Assembly (NCBI GenBank): GCA_012516785.1
Contig: JAAYWH010000104.1
Span: 1 to 64,000, forward strand
Origin: Methanomicrobiales archaeon
GTDB lineage: Archaea; Halobacteriota; Methanomicrobia; Methanomicrobiales; Methanospirillaceae
DNA: 64,000 nt
Direction of reading: 5' to 3'
Position numbers and translations under genes: made by a program
Shown: positions 18,290-25,840 of the stretch, in pieces
Layout: every line of letters begins with the position of its first letter
Position numbering within the stretch: the first letter of the stretch is position 1
The notes under the pieces: model-generated
Database searches by the model: none
The model's input: the letters and a program-made list of their open reading frames with translations, nothing else
Told to the model about the DNA's origin: nothing

Positions 18290-19318
18290 TTAATTCTGTT
18301 TCATCACTTCTTTGTATAACCGGTATGTCTCTCTAGCTGTTTTTTCCCATGTGAATAATTTGACCCTTTCAAGTCCATCTTTTGTGGAGCCTTCTTTGAG
18401 GGTTCGGACAATTGCATTGACAAAATTTTCTAAATAATCAGAAACTGAAAGATCAATCAGCTCGCCACAGTCTCCAACAATTTCCGGGAGACTTGCACAT
18501 TTACTTACAACAACAGGAACGCCACATGCCATTGCCTCGAGGACAGGGAGACCAAATCCCTCATACTCCGCCGTATGAAGAAATATATCAGCAGCATTAT
18601 AAAGGAATGGCATATCCTCTTCTTTCACCCAGCCTAGATTGATTATCCCTTTCCCTTGGAGGGTATCTCCATACCCAACCTTAAGTAATTTTATATCTGG
18701 GAACTCTTGTTTAACTTGGTCGAAAACATTCTTGGTAATATCCATCCTTTTATGGGGTAAATTGGATGCCACAACGAGGATGTATTTTTCATCAGGATTG
18801 AGTCCGAATTTTCCTTTACAGCTTACTTTATCCATGGGAAAATATCTTGAATGGTCCACTCCAAGGTATACAACATCGATATTTTTCTCTTCAAAATCCC
18901 ATAATCGAATAAGCTCATTTTTAGTAAATTCAGAAATGGTGATAATATGGTCAGGGAATTTTAACGCCCTTGGCGTTAGCTTCCATTGGATCTTTGTAGA
19001 AATATCGGTTTGAGTTTCAGGATAGATTATTGGTGTCAGATCCAGAACTGTAATAATAAATTTTTTAGGTCTCCTATAATATGCAACTGGCGCGATAGTC
19101 TGAAAGGTTGCATGTACAATATCTGCATCGTTTTGTGTATAACGATAGATCCAAGATAAAAAGGTACTTCCAAAAATTAGATTATCGGACCGTTGTACCC
19201 TTTTTAAATCGTCAGAGGGATATAAATCATGAAATTTTTGATACAATTCATCCTCATACCGTTTCACTCCTGAAAGAGGCTGATTCTTTTTTGAAATATT
19301 CCAATGGATAACTTTCAT
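18290..19318 (-). CDS. Glycosyltransferase family 4
   Basis: A 342-residue GT-B sugar transferase. N-terminal MKVIHWNISKKNQPLSGVKR carries the acceptor-loop glycine; the donor-site motif is EYEGFGLPVLEAMACGVPVV (about residues 247-266), with both glutamates of E-x7-E, followed by CASLPEIVGD. It resembles mannosyl- or rhamnosyltransferases that extend cell-surface glycans. It lies upstream of gmd on the same strand (about 107 bp gap), consistent with one transcriptional unit for sugar activation and transfer. Base composition is intermediate between the AT-rich island and the core genome. Confidence 0.88.
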   Translation of the reverse strand: MKVIHWNISKKNQPLSGVKRYEDELYQKFHDLYPSDDLKRVQRSDNLIFGSTFLSWIYRYTQNDADIVHATFQTIAPVAYYRRPKKFIITVLDLTPIIYPETQTDISTKIQWKLTPRALKFPDHIITISEFTKNELIRLWDFEEKNIDVVYLGVDHSRYFPMDKVSCKGKFGLNPDEKYILVVASNLPHKRMDITKNVFDQVKQEFPDIKLLKVGYGDTLQGKGIINLGWVKEEDMPFLYNAADIFLHTAEYEGFGLPVLEAMACGVPVVVSKCASLPEIVGDCGELIDLSVSDYLENFVNAIVRTLKEGSTKDGLERVKLFTWEKTARETYRLYKEVMKQN

Positions 19319-19412
19319 CGATTAATTCTTATTTATCAGTGGTTTCATCCAATATATGTTTCTTAATCCCATTCAGAGCATTTACGCCTTTAAATGCTTA
19401 AGAAAAGTTATT

Positions 19413-20459
19413 TTAGTCTTTTATGTATGTTTTAACAGTTCTCTCAACAACTTCATTCCAGTCGATGATTCGTTTCTGGTAACTTTGGCTTGGTTTCAGT
19501 AATCTGATGGCTCCGATTACATTCTTTGCAGAAGGTTCAATCCCGATACAGGTAGTCCCGTCAACGAACTCTTCTAAAGCCCCGTTTTTGTTGACAATCA
19601 CTTGCAGGCCGCTTGCCAGGGCTTCTGCTACGGTAATCCCATAGGCTTCAAATGAAGAAAGTGAAATCATCAATCCTGCCGATGCATATTCCTGAAGCAA
19701 ATCCTGTCTTGAGAGATCCTTTTTCCAGGTGACGCGATCTGACACTCCTATGTCGGCAGCCAGCTGTTGCAACGAATGTTCATATGGACCTTTTCCAACG
19801 ATGGTGAAGGTGTATCCTGGCAACTCTGGCAGAGCTCCAATGACATGCTGGATTCCCTTGTATTGTTCGATTCTGCCTACATGGAGGATCCTATGTGGAT
19901 ATTTTGCCCCGATGATCCCTTTGAACTCTGACAGATTCAGCCCGTTGGGAATAACAGTAAACCTCTCCTCCGGTATGTCAAATTTTCCTTTAATCAGGTT
20001 TTTTTCATACTCTGATACACAGATAATCCAATTGGCACGGTGAAAGATAGCCCGCCCAAAGGGATTGTAAAACGTAAGAAGCATATTTCGAAGAGAAGTA
20101 TGGCCTTTCCCGTGGTAGTGGGGAGTGAAGATGAATCGCTTATTTCGTGCGGCCGTCATAGCGAACAAGGCTGGAAAGGCGTGGTACCCGTGAGCGTGGA
20201 GGATTTCAGCATCCAGTGTTTTAAGGTAGGATGCCATCTTCGGGGAAAAAAAGTAAGCATCATGAGGTGCAAAACTCCGGAATCGGGTTATCGAAACCCC
20301 ATTGATGAAATCATTTTTAGGGTGGACTCCGCTTGGGTCAGTACAAACCACTTCAACCTTGTGACCCATTTTGACAAGTCTTTCGGCAATCTCCCTGACG
20401 TGTGTTTCTACTCCTCCAATATCGGGAAAATAGCGGGGACAGACTTGTATGATCTTCAT
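19413..20459 (-). CDS. Glycosyltransferase family 4
   Basis: A 348-residue GT-B enzyme starting at MKIIQVCPRYFPDIGGVETH, a textbook GT4 N-terminus with GGVE. The donor motif is SSFEAYGITVAEALASGLQV (about residues 262-281) with NKNGALEEF after it. The ATG at 20459 was chosen over one 81 nt upstream because the upstream extension overlaps the preceding glycosyltransferase and does not look like GT sequence. Only 1 nt separates it from the preceding gene's stop, so the two are coupled. Donor and linkage are unknown. Confidence 0.88.
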   Translation of the reverse strand: MKIIQVCPRYFPDIGGVETHVREIAERLVKMGHKVEVVCTDPSGVHPKNDFINGVSITRFRSFAPHDAYFFSPKMASYLKTLDAEILHAHGYHAFPALFAMTAARNKRFIFTPHYHGKGHTSLRNMLLTFYNPFGRAIFHRANWIICVSEYEKNLIKGKFDIPEERFTVIPNGLNLSEFKGIIGAKYPHRILHVGRIEQYKGIQHVIGALPELPGYTFTIVGKGPYEHSLQQLAADIGVSDRVTWKKDLSRQDLLQEYASAGLMISLSSFEAYGITVAEALASGLQVIVNKNGALEEFVDGTTCIGIEPSAKNVIGAIRLLKPSQSYQKRIIDWNEVVERTVKTYIKD

Positions 20460-20460
20460 T

Positions 20461-21627
20461 TCAGGCACCTTTTTTTGATCCATTGAGGATGACTGACGAG
20501 AGAAATGTGGTCCACTTTTTGCCGATTCCGCTCCAGGCAAGGTTTGCCGGAGGAGGAAATGAACCTTTTTCCCTTAATAGCTGAACCAATGCTCTTTTCA
20601 GTTCTTCATTGTTGTTTGGAGCGATGAAAAGAGCACCTGAATATGATTGTAAACCCTCCTCAAGGCCTCCGACTTTTGTTGCGATAATTGGAAGACCGAA
20701 GGCCATCGCGATATGGGCAACACCACTCTGGGACGCACGGGTATACGGCAGGGCAATGAGGTCAGCAGCAGAAAAATAGACCGGCACTTCATCGTCCGCG
20801 ATATAACGGTTGACGATTGTGATCTGCTCCCTGTTGGGTGATTTCTCTGCACGAGCCAAAGAATCCTTGTCCTCCCAGGCCTCCCCGATTATGAGGAGGC
20901 GGGTGGAGTGCAGCAATTCAGTGGGGAGGGTGTCAAAGGCTTCGATCAGGTTTTTCACTCCCTTGTAGGGCCGAAGGAGACCAAAAAAGAGGATCACGTG
21001 TTCTTCAGCGATCCCCAGTCGTTTCCGTGCAACGGCTTGTTCGATCACAGAGTACTGGTCATAGAGGCCGTGAGGAATCACCATCACTTTGTCATGAGGA
21101 ACATGGAAAGACGTTTCAACAAGAGCCCTGTCAGCCTCGGAATGAACGACATAACCATCGGCTCGCGTTCTAATGATCCTCCCCATGAGGACCGAATATA
21201 TCCGGATTGGAAGAATGGAGTGTTCGAGGGGATCAACAACCTCATGATATTCGATGATAATCGGGACGTTCCGGAAGAGCATAAATTGGAGGGCCGCATA
21301 CATGTGAGCAACACTGGACGTCCACCACTGGAAAATGATGATATCCGCCTTCCTCAGCTGGGCTGCAGCCCTCATCCAAGAAATGGGACTATACCAATCA
21401 AGGAGTTCCATGACTTTGACGTCAGCCGTGTAAGATACGGTAGAGAGAGGATCCCCTACCCGCTTCCACCCGGGAAAAAATCTTCTGGGCAGCATATTCC
21501 GAAAGAGGACTGCCGTTACCTCTGTCGATTCTGAAATTGCATTGGCGAGCCTGATGGTATAATAACTGATCCCGGAGAGAAAGCGGATCGATGGCCCTAC
21601 AAGGACCACCCGGATTTTTGGTTTCAT
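20461..21627 (-). CDS. Glycosyltransferase family 4
   Basis: A 388-residue GT-B enzyme. Its start at MKPKIRVVLVGPSIRFLSGI is supported by the domain beginning there; an earlier in-frame ATG at 21795 would add 56 residues without GT character. The C-terminal half has FFGLLRPYKGVKNLIEAF (phosphate-binding region) and ALPYTRASQSGVAHIAMAFG, a variant donor site in which the first Glu of E-x7-E is replaced, followed by TKVGGLEE. It is first in a coupled pair with the gene ending at 19413 and is divergent from the flippase gene. Confidence 0.87.
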   Translation of the reverse strand: MKPKIRVVLVGPSIRFLSGISYYTIRLANAISESTEVTAVLFRNMLPRRFFPGWKRVGDPLSTVSYTADVKVMELLDWYSPISWMRAAAQLRKADIIIFQWWTSSVAHMYAALQFMLFRNVPIIIEYHEVVDPLEHSILPIRIYSVLMGRIIRTRADGYVVHSEADRALVETSFHVPHDKVMVIPHGLYDQYSVIEQAVARKRLGIAEEHVILFFGLLRPYKGVKNLIEAFDTLPTELLHSTRLLIIGEAWEDKDSLARAEKSPNREQITIVNRYIADDEVPVYFSAADLIALPYTRASQSGVAHIAMAFGLPIIATKVGGLEEGLQSYSGALFIAPNNNEELKRALVQLLREKGSFPPPANLAWSGIGKKWTTFLSSVILNGSKKGA

Positions 21628-21986
21628 GGGTACCGTCCTGAACGCTGGGATATCTTGCACGGCCCAGGAATCCCCGCGAACAGAGAATAAGTGTTGCGGA
21701 CAGACCCCCGTAGCTGAATAAACTTTGGGAGATAAAAATCTGTGAGGGAGCCGGACTCCTCCTGGCAAGGTTTTTTGGAGGTCCAGTTTAAGCATATAGC
21801 CATTCGTTTACTTTCAACCATTGAATGAGATATCAGGTTCCACTCCCGCTCAAAAGGGATGCTCACGCTCTCTTCTTGGAATTGGAGGCTAATAGGTTTT
21901 CCGGGATAATTCACTCGCAAGAAATAATCTCCTTTGAAACCAAATGGAGTTTTGTGACAGAGAAGCCTGCGTTTTTTCAGCAGTTT
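21628..21986. other. Divergent intergenic region, glycan locus
   Basis: About 360 bp between the start of a glycosyltransferase (minus) and the flippase (plus). Both genes have longer open frames reaching into it, but those extensions lack family sequence. It should hold both promoters. An AT-rich element, TTTAAGCATATAG (21787-21799), is the best TATA candidate. No gene is seen. Confidence 0.35.
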
Positions 21987-23432
21987 ATGAATATGGAAGC
22001 GGTGAGGCGCCAGAGCCTTATTCATATCGGCACGAATATTGCCATCACTGCGGTTGGATTTCTCTCAACGTTCTATTTTGCCCATGTTCTTGGGCCATCT
22101 ATTCTTGGAGCATATTTCCTGTTCCTGGCATATTTCGGACTTTTCAATCTCATAGTCGATGGAGGATTGGGGAATGCCGCAGCCAAGAGGATGAGCGAAG
22201 GAAAAGACCAGGAAGAATTCTACTCAGCAGCGGCAGTATTGAGACTGATTCTCCTTGCCGTTTCTCTGGTCATTATGTTTCTTTTCCGACCCTATCTGGT
22301 TGATCTGAACGCTTCAGATCTGTTCTGGTGGCTCGTAATCGCCCTCATTGTTAATCTGCCGTTTGGTATAGCAGCAGGGGGAAATTATGGCCTCGGAAAG
22401 GCAGGCGTGGTTCAGGGAAGCAACCTCGCCAACAATCTAGCGAGAATCATCCTCCAGGTGATCTTCGTCTTTTTTGGCCTGCAGATCGCCGGTCTTGCTG
22501 GTGGTTTCATCGCAGGCCTTGCAATCGGGTTCCTTTTTAATTATCGGTATCTTGAAGCGCGTTTTCGGATGTTTACCCGGGCTCACTTAAAGAGCCTGTT
22601 CACCTTCTCGTTCTGGATCTTTCTTGCCATGAGCGGGATTCTTATCCTGACGAATATTGACGTGGTGCTTATCGGTTATTTCATGGGGAACTCCGAGGTC
22701 GGTGTTTATCGTGTCGCTCTCCAGCTGGCCTCTCTTGGGGTATTTGTCGCCCTCGCATTGGAATATGTCCTATTTCCACGATTCAGTGGCTGGAATGAAG
22801 AAGGAAGCTATGAAATCATTGGAACTGCCCTCTCACGGGCGTATACGTACTCCCTTGTATTGGCAGTCCCCTTCTGTGTCGGTGGCTGGTTGCTCGGCGA
22901 CAAGCTTCTCTATTATTTTTATGGGGAAGCATTCACCACCGGCACTCTTGCCCTCATGGTCCTCCTGCCACTCTATGTCATCTATGTGTTTCAGTACCTC
23001 CAGATGATGACCTTAAACTCCCTCGATCACCCGAAAGACTCCTTCTGGATCACTTCGGTCATCGTCATAGTGAACATCGTGCTGAACGTTCTCCTGATCC
23101 CGGTCCTGGGGATAACCGGGGCAGCCGTTGCCACCCTGATTGCGATTCTGATAAGTTCCGTTCTCGGATACTTCGTTCTCGGGAAATATATCCCCATGAA
23201 ATTTGAGAGAAAATCAATCCTGCATATTATCGCGGCGAGTGGAATAATGGCCCTTATTGTCGGCGGGATGCGGTTTCTGTTCCCTGTTGAAAACCTGGTA
23301 TATCTCATTGTGCTGGTTATCCTGGGATCGGTGGTCTATGGTGTTCTCCTACTGAGGATTGACAGGGATATCCGTGATGAACTGAAAGCGATGGCAACCC
23401 AGGTAGGCATCTTCTGGCCTGAATTTCTATAA
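21987..23432 (+). CDS. Oligosaccharide flippase (Wzx/MATE-like)
   Basis: A 481-residue integral membrane protein of the polysaccharide-biosynthesis/flippase family. It should move lipid-linked glycans from the cytosolic to the outer side of the membrane. About 12-14 hydrophobic segments are visible across the full length, with the family's N-terminal GFLSTFYFAHVLGPSILGAY and DGGLGNAAAKRMSEG. The ATG at 21987 (or at 21993, two codons on) begins a short basic stretch ahead of the first helix; the 54 codons before it are not membrane-like. It closes the glycan locus and probably feeds the oligosaccharyltransferase encoded at 37000. Confidence 0.88.
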   Translation: MNMEAVRRQSLIHIGTNIAITAVGFLSTFYFAHVLGPSILGAYFLFLAYFGLFNLIVDGGLGNAAAKRMSEGKDQEEFYSAAAVLRLILLAVSLVIMFLFRPYLVDLNASDLFWWLVIALIVNLPFGIAAGGNYGLGKAGVVQGSNLANNLARIILQVIFVFFGLQIAGLAGGFIAGLAIGFLFNYRYLEARFRMFTRAHLKSLFTFSFWIFLAMSGILILTNIDVVLIGYFMGNSEVGVYRVALQLASLGVFVALALEYVLFPRFSGWNEEGSYEIIGTALSRAYTYSLVLAVPFCVGGWLLGDKLLYYFYGEAFTTGTLALMVLLPLYVIYVFQYLQMMTLNSLDHPKDSFWITSVIVIVNIVLNVLLIPVLGITGAAVATLIAILISSVLGYFVLGKYIPMKFERKSILHIIAASGIMALIVGGMRFLFPVENLVYLIVLVILGSVVYGVLLLRIDRDIRDELKAMATQVGIFWPEFL

Positions 23433-23497
23433 CACGGGAAAGATACCCGGAAAACCTATATCCCCGGAACTCCACCTTCCACCAGGGAGAGAAACGG

Positions 23498-24139
23498 ATG
23501 ATTCTCAGTCTGGATACGGAACTGGCAAAGCTCACCGCCATAGCAGCCGAAAAAGGGGTAACAACAAAAAGAATACCCGCATCAGATGTCATCGTCTCGG
23601 ACTGGGTGCGGTTCAAGTGCCGATTCGGCTGCAAGGGATATGCTAAACACTTTGGCTGCCCCCCGTATGCTCCTTCTCCTCATGAGACACGGGCAATGGT
23701 CGGTGAATACCAGACTGGCCTTCTCCTCAGGTTCGACGGGGTTCCCGGCCATGAGTCATTCGGACCAGACGATCTTCCCGAAGATTTCCACCACTTCTAT
23801 AAGGATCTCATCCTTTGGGTAAACACTACGGTCCACATGATAGAAAAAACAGCCTTTTATGACGGATTTTACAAAGCCTTTGGGTTTGGAGGGTACCCCT
23901 GCATCTTCTGCGAGGAATGTATTGCTGAGCAGTGCGAGGGAATGGTCGATGAAAGTATGCGAAGGAAATGCCGGCACATGGACCTTGTCCGGCCGAGCAT
24001 GGAATCAGCCGGGATTGATGTGTTTGCGACGGCAAAGAACGCCGGGTGGGAGCTCTCCACTATCCCATGCAGGGATATGGAGTATGGAAAAGTGATCCAC
24101 AGCAATATTGTCTCGATAGGTCTTGTGCTTCTTGAATAA
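23498..24139 (+). CDS. DUF2284 cysteine-rich metal-binding protein
   Basis: A 213-residue protein of the DUF2284 family, common in anaerobes and methanogens. It has the family motif FKCRFGCKGYAKHFGCPPYAP (split around two cysteine pairs, residues 42-62) and a second block PCIFCEECIAEQCEG near residue 135, with KCRHMDLVRPSMESAGIDVF downstream. The cysteines suggest a metal or iron-sulfur site. No enzyme activity is established for the family as far as I know. An RBS-like GGGAGAG precedes the ATG. It lies directly upstream of the encapsulin operon (245 bp gap). Confidence 0.82.
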   Translation: MILSLDTELAKLTAIAAEKGVTTKRIPASDVIVSDWVRFKCRFGCKGYAKHFGCPPYAPSPHETRAMVGEYQTGLLLRFDGVPGHESFGPDDLPEDFHHFYKDLILWVNTTVHMIEKTAFYDGFYKAFGFGGYPCIFCEECIAEQCEGMVDESMRRKCRHMDLVRPSMESAGIDVFATAKNAGWELSTIPCRDMEYGKVIHSNIVSIGLVLLE

Positions 24140-24233
24140 TCATATTTCAGGTTTTATCAATGCATTCCGAAGAGATATGACAGATTTTCATTCGCATTTT
24201 AGTCGAATAATCCCGCTCCAAACAATAGGAATC

Positions 24234-24266
24234 CCCGAAAGGGAATTTTCCTCCCGGAAGGGAATT
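24234..24266. repeat. Tandem 14-nt repeat upstream of the encapsulin promoter
   Basis: CCCGAAAGGGAATT (24234-24247) and CCCGGAAGGGAATT (24253-24266) differ at one base and are 19 bp apart. Each can fold as CCC-N4-GGG. They lie 43-75 bp before the TATA box at 24309. They may be an activator site for the encapsulin operon or hairpins ending the DUF2284 transcript. Confidence 0.55.
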
Positions 24267-24308
24267 ACATGAACCAGAACTCCTCATTCTCTGACACTTA
24301 ACCACACG

Positions 24309-24316
24309 TATAAATA
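24309..24316 (+). promoter_or_regulatory. TATA box of the encapsulin operon
   Basis: TATAAATA, a near-ideal archaeal box, is 68 bp before the cargo ATG at 24384. It predicts a start of transcription near 24340 and a leader of about 45 nt, with GGAGTGA at 24372-24378 as ribosome-binding site. Confidence 0.65.
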
Positions 24317-24383
24317 GAGTGAAGGGAAGAATTACCGCTAGAAGGGTATCCATGCCCTTGTGATACTCTACGGAGTGATTTAC

Positions 24384-24758
24384 ATGGCTGAATTTGCCAA
24401 TGCATTTTATGGAAACGTCAGTCCCCGGAAGCTCACACACAGTGAGCTCGTGCGTGCGATCCGGCTGATGATAACCGATGAGTATGAAGCGATCTCGATC
24501 TACACCCAGCTCGCAGAATCGATTGATAACGAACTCGCAAAGGAAGTCCTGATCGATATCGCAAACGAAGAGCGGGTCCACGCGGGAGAGTTTCTCCGGC
24601 TGCTCAAAGAGCTGGCTCCTGATGAGGAGCAATGGTATGCAGATGGGGCAGCAGAGGTAGAGGCAGAGATCGCAAAGATGGCCGGCGCCCCTGCGGGAAA
24701 GGGGCCGGCTGAAGGTGGAGATACAAAACCGTTGACCATCGGGTCATTGAAGGAGTGA
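24384..24758 (+). CDS. Encapsulated ferritin-like protein (EncFtn), encapsulin cargo
   Basis: A 124-residue half-ferritin that should assemble into annular decamers with a ferroxidase site at subunit interfaces and oxidise Fe(II) inside an encapsulin shell. Metal ligands E33, E63 and H66 have exactly the spacing of E32, E62 and H65 described for Rhodospirillum rubrum EncFtn. A flexible Gly/Ala/Pro linker (residues 101-116) leads to a C-terminal LTIGSLKE (117-124), which matches the LxxGSLxx encapsulation signal. The start at 24384 is fixed by GGAGTGA 5 nt upstream. Its stop overlaps the encapsulin gene's ribosome-binding site, 6 nt before that ATG. Confidence 0.93.
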   Translation: MAEFANAFYGNVSPRKLTHSELVRAIRLMITDEYEAISIYTQLAESIDNELAKEVLIDIANEERVHAGEFLRLLKELAPDEEQWYADGAAEVEAEIAKMAGAPAGKGPAEGGDTKPLTIGSLKE

Positions 24759-24764
24759 GAGACA

Positions 24765-25562
24765 ATGGAGATGAAATACCTTGGAAGAGACGATGCGCCG
24801 ATACAGGCGGAGACGTGGAACCTGCTCGATCAGACCATGGTGGAAGCAGCCAAGAGCATCCTGGCCGGGAGGAGGCTCCTCTCCATAGAGGGGCCCTACG
24901 GCCTCGGCCTGAAAGGGGTCCCGCTCGAGGACTGTTCGGTCGGAGAGTGCCTTCTTGTGAGTAAATTCGTGCCGGTCCACATGATCAGCACCACCTTTAC
25001 TCTTGGCGTGCGCGACCTGATCGCCTACGAGCAGAACGGACTCCCCTTCGCAACATCCCAACTGATCGATGCAGCAATCAAGTGTGCAAAGATGGAAGAT
25101 TCGATCATCTTTGAGGGAGTTGCCGGGGCTTCAGGCCTCCTGAATGCAGAGGGGGTGAACGGGCAGAAACTGGCTTCATGGAATACCGTGGGAAAGGCAG
25201 CGGACGATATCATCCAGGGAATGATCACCCTGGACGAGGCCGGGTATCACGGCCCCTACACTCTGGCCCTCGCGCCATCCCGCTACAACCTGCTCTTCCG
25301 CCGCTACCTCCAGGGTATCGGAACCGAGCTTGAGCACATCAGGACCATCGTGACCGGGGGGGTCTTTAAAGCCCCGGCGCTGAAGAGTGGCGGGGTTCTT
25401 CTCGCGACCGGGAAACAGTATGCATCGATCGTCCTCGGCCAGGATATGACCACAGGTTTTGTAGGCCCCGTGGGAGACAGCCTCGAGTTCTCCATCTCCG
25501 AGAGTCTTGCCCTTCTAGTGAGGGAGCCCGCCTCAATCTGTGTGCTCAGGGAAAAGGCATAA
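24765..25562 (+). CDS. Encapsulin shell protein, family 1
   Basis: A 265-residue HK97-fold shell protomer that self-assembles into an icosahedral nanocompartment (family 1 shells are usually T=1 with 60 subunits, some larger). The N-terminus MEMKYLGRDDAPIQAETWNL is the helix that binds the cargo peptide; GRRLLSIEGPYGLGL, the LAPSRYNLLFRR P-domain segment and the end LALLVREPASICVL are all characteristic. Length is normal. It is read from AGGAGTGAG, 6 nt after the ferritin-like cargo, forming a two-gene operon. A T tract follows the stop. I infer iron storage or detoxification. Confidence 0.95.
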   Translation: MEMKYLGRDDAPIQAETWNLLDQTMVEAAKSILAGRRLLSIEGPYGLGLKGVPLEDCSVGECLLVSKFVPVHMISTTFTLGVRDLIAYEQNGLPFATSQLIDAAIKCAKMEDSIIFEGVAGASGLLNAEGVNGQKLASWNTVGKAADDIIQGMITLDEAGYHGPYTLALAPSRYNLLFRRYLQGIGTELEHIRTIVTGGVFKAPALKSGGVLLATGKQYASIVLGQDMTTGFVGPVGDSLEFSISESLALLVREPASICVLREKA

Positions 25563-25567
25563 ATCCT

Positions 25568-25574
25568 TTTTTTC
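25568..25574 (+). terminator. T tract after the encapsulin gene
   Basis: Seven consecutive T residues, 5 nt after the encapsulin stop, fit the U-rich intrinsic termination signal of archaea. There is no hairpin here, as is usual. Confidence 0.5.
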
Positions 25575-25619
25575 GAATGAAACTCCTATGATACCGATAG
25601 GTCAGATGCCTTCCTGATG

Positions 25620-25641
25620 AAAATCGCGGATGCGATTTTCT
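25620..25641. terminator. Hairpin with T-rich arm between encapsulin and mrfA
   Basis: GAAAATCGC and GCGATTTTC form a perfect 9 bp stem around GGAT. It lies in the 278 bp between the convergent encapsulin and helicase genes and could end transcripts from either side. Nearby, CTCCTGCA-N3-TCATCCT occurs twice (25653 and 25716), of unknown meaning. Confidence 0.4.
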
Positions 25642-25840
25642 TATCAGAATGCTCCTGCAGGTTCATCCTTTATTCTAGGCGGGACACCGGTCTAAGGCGA
25701 TTCCTATGAAAGTGCCTCCTGCACAGTCATCCTGCATGACGGCATCTCAACGGCGATCAGGTGTTTTTTTTAAAAGTTTTACTTGAATCCCGAGTCCAGG
25801 AAATCTCTGAGTATACGGGTTGACAGCCCCGGGGCGGTCT

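Noticed and set aside
25716-25790. Small frame between encapsulin and the helicase (26 codons from 25707)
   Set aside because: No ribosome-binding site, runs into an 8-T tract and has no protein-like pattern.
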